A stretch of 64,000 nt of DNA, from positions 2,418,001-2,482,000 of the forward strand of contig NZ_CP077107.1 in assembly GCF_019263745.1 (NCBI RefSeq), written 5' to 3'. Every line of letters begins with the position of its first letter. Position 1 is the first letter of the stretch. A program made the translations under genes and the position numbers. Origin of the DNA: Methanospirillum hungatei (GTDB lineage Archaea > Halobacteriota > Methanomicrobia > Methanomicrobiales > Methanospirillaceae). Positions 63,320-64,000 of this stretch are shown one piece after another. The notes beneath the pieces were generated by a model. That model was not told where the DNA came from. It worked only from the letters and a program-made list of their open reading frames with translations, and ran no database searches.

Positions 63320-64000
63320 ATGACTCTTGATGAAATTACCATTAGCAGGGCAATTATTTCAGATCACATGGAAACCCTCCTTGATTACATGGAGATGGAT
63401 GTTGCCGTGGTGGGAGGTGGGCCATCCGGCCTTGTGTGTTCCGCCCTGATTGCAGAAAAAGGGTATAAGGTTGGCCTCATTGAAAAGAAACTCTCGATTG
63501 GTGGGGGCATGTGGGGAGGAGGCATGATGTTTCCCCGTATTGTTGTTCAAGAGGAAGCCAGACGTCTGCTTGATCGGTTTCACATAAATTATTCGGAGTT
63601 CTCATCTGGATATTATACTGCCAGATCGATTGAAGCTGTTTCAAAACTTACCGCCGCTGCATCAGATGCGGGAGTCGAATTTTTTAACCTGACAACTGTG
63701 GAAGATGTGATGGTTAAAGGAGATGGAGTGTTATCTGGACTGGTCATTAACTGGCAGCCGGTTGAAGCGACAGGTCTCCATGTTGATCCTCTCACCCTTG
63801 CATGTAAAATAACTGTAGATGCTACCGGGCATGATGCGGTTATTTCTCACCAGGTTGCAAAAAAATGTGGAAAACCAGAGATCAAAGGAGAAGGAACTAT
63901 GTGGGCTGAGAATGCCGAGACTGCGGTTGTGTCTCATACGAAAGAAGTATTTCCAGGTCTGTATGTCTGTGGCATGGCAGCCAATGCAGTTCTGGGGGGT
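63320..64000 (+). CDS. thi4: Thi4-type thiazole synthase (partial, runs off the window)
   Basis: The first 227 residues of a Thi4/ThiC4-like FAD/NAD-binding thiazole synthase: VAVVGGGPSGLVCSALIAEKGYKVGLIEKKLSIGGGMWGGGMMFPRIVV, then ATGHDAVISHQVAK and MWAENAETAVVSHTKEV with GLYVCGMAANAVLGG at the edge. Yeast Thi4 donates sulfur from an active-site cysteine; here that position holds His154 (ATGLHVDPL), as in the sulfide-dependent archaeal enzymes. An in-frame TTG upstream at 63248 could extend it, but the ATG at 63320 with nearby GAGAGG is preferred. The C-terminus lies beyond position 64000. Confidence 0.92.
   Translation, partial: MTLDEITISRAIISDHMETLLDYMEMDVAVVGGGPSGLVCSALIAEKGYKVGLIEKKLSIGGGMWGGGMMFPRIVVQEEARRLLDRFHINYSEFSSGYYTARSIEAVSKLTAAASDAGVEFFNLTTVEDVMVKGDGVLSGLVINWQPVEATGLHVDPLTLACKITVDATGHDAVISHQVAKKCGKPEIKGEGTMWAENAETAVVSHTKEVFPGLYVCGMAANAVLGG

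Overview
The window comes from the chromosome of a hydrogenotrophic methanogenic archaeon of the order Methanomicrobiales, most likely a Methanospirillum-like organism. The evidence is a methyl-coenzyme M reductase operon (mcrBDCGA), an energy-converting hydrogenase of the Eha type, a formylmethanofuran dehydrogenase set, archaeal TATA boxes, frequent ATGA stop/start overlaps, and a chemotaxis and PAS-sensor repertoire typical of that order. The genus is inferred from gene content; no database search was possible.

Layout. (1) 1-3570, minus strand: mcrB, mcrD, mcrC, mcrG and the first 120 codons of mcrA, behind a 560-bp AT-rich control region. (2) 4131-18134: a very AT-rich surface-glycan cluster. 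It holds a GumK-like glycosyltransferase, a four-gene set matching the WbpA/B/E/D pathway for a 2,3-diacetamido-2,3-dideoxy-uronic acid nucleotide sugar, four further glycosyltransferase genes and an ABC flippase-like exporter. One glycosyltransferase gene is broken by an IS1634-family element (12413-14138, 13-bp inverted ends, 5-bp AATAT target duplication) and again by a one-base frameshift in a T tract. (3) 18135-20441: gene-poor, with one secreted helical protein. (4) 20442-31362, minus strand: ehaB-C-D-E-F-G-H-I-J-(K/L)-M-N-O, a four-cluster polyferredoxin and fwdD-B-A-C, nearly all overlapping or abutting. This looks like one transcription unit linking membrane H2-driven ferredoxin reduction to CO2 reduction to formylmethanofuran. 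A perfect 22-bp palindrome lies upstream.

(5) 31505-34313: a secreted HExxH zincin-like protein and a membrane Cache/HAMP/PAS sensor that lacks a kinase ATPase domain. (6) 34531-42588: MobB (molybdopterin-guanine dinucleotide synthesis, needed by formylmethanofuran dehydrogenase), an Fe-S protein, then two convergent metal-type ABC importer operons. The first has a DtxR-like regulator and a canonical ZnuA-like binding protein. The second has an FmdE-family protein and a binding protein that has lost most of the expected histidine ligands. (7) 42798-47686: bacterial-type SbcC and SbcD nuclease. (8) 47882-54673: a soluble PAS-PAS chemoreceptor, an HTH regulator, an unrecognised protein, a TPR protein, a receiver-only response regulator, an aldo/keto reductase with Fe-S motifs, and CheW. 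(9) 54664-64000: a flavoprotein, a zinc-ribbon membrane protein, an alanine dehydrogenase/ornithine cyclodeaminase homologue, a serine beta-lactamase-like hydrolase next to an SdpI-like membrane protein, a GNAT acetyltransferase, a six-repeat IPT/TIG surface protein, thiE, and a Thi4-type thiazole synthase cut by the window end.

No rRNA, tRNA or CRISPR array was recognised. The strongest leads are the eha-fwd supercluster with its palindromic operator candidate, the FmdE/atypical binding-protein importer, and the doubly inactivated, frame-restorable glycosyltransferase.
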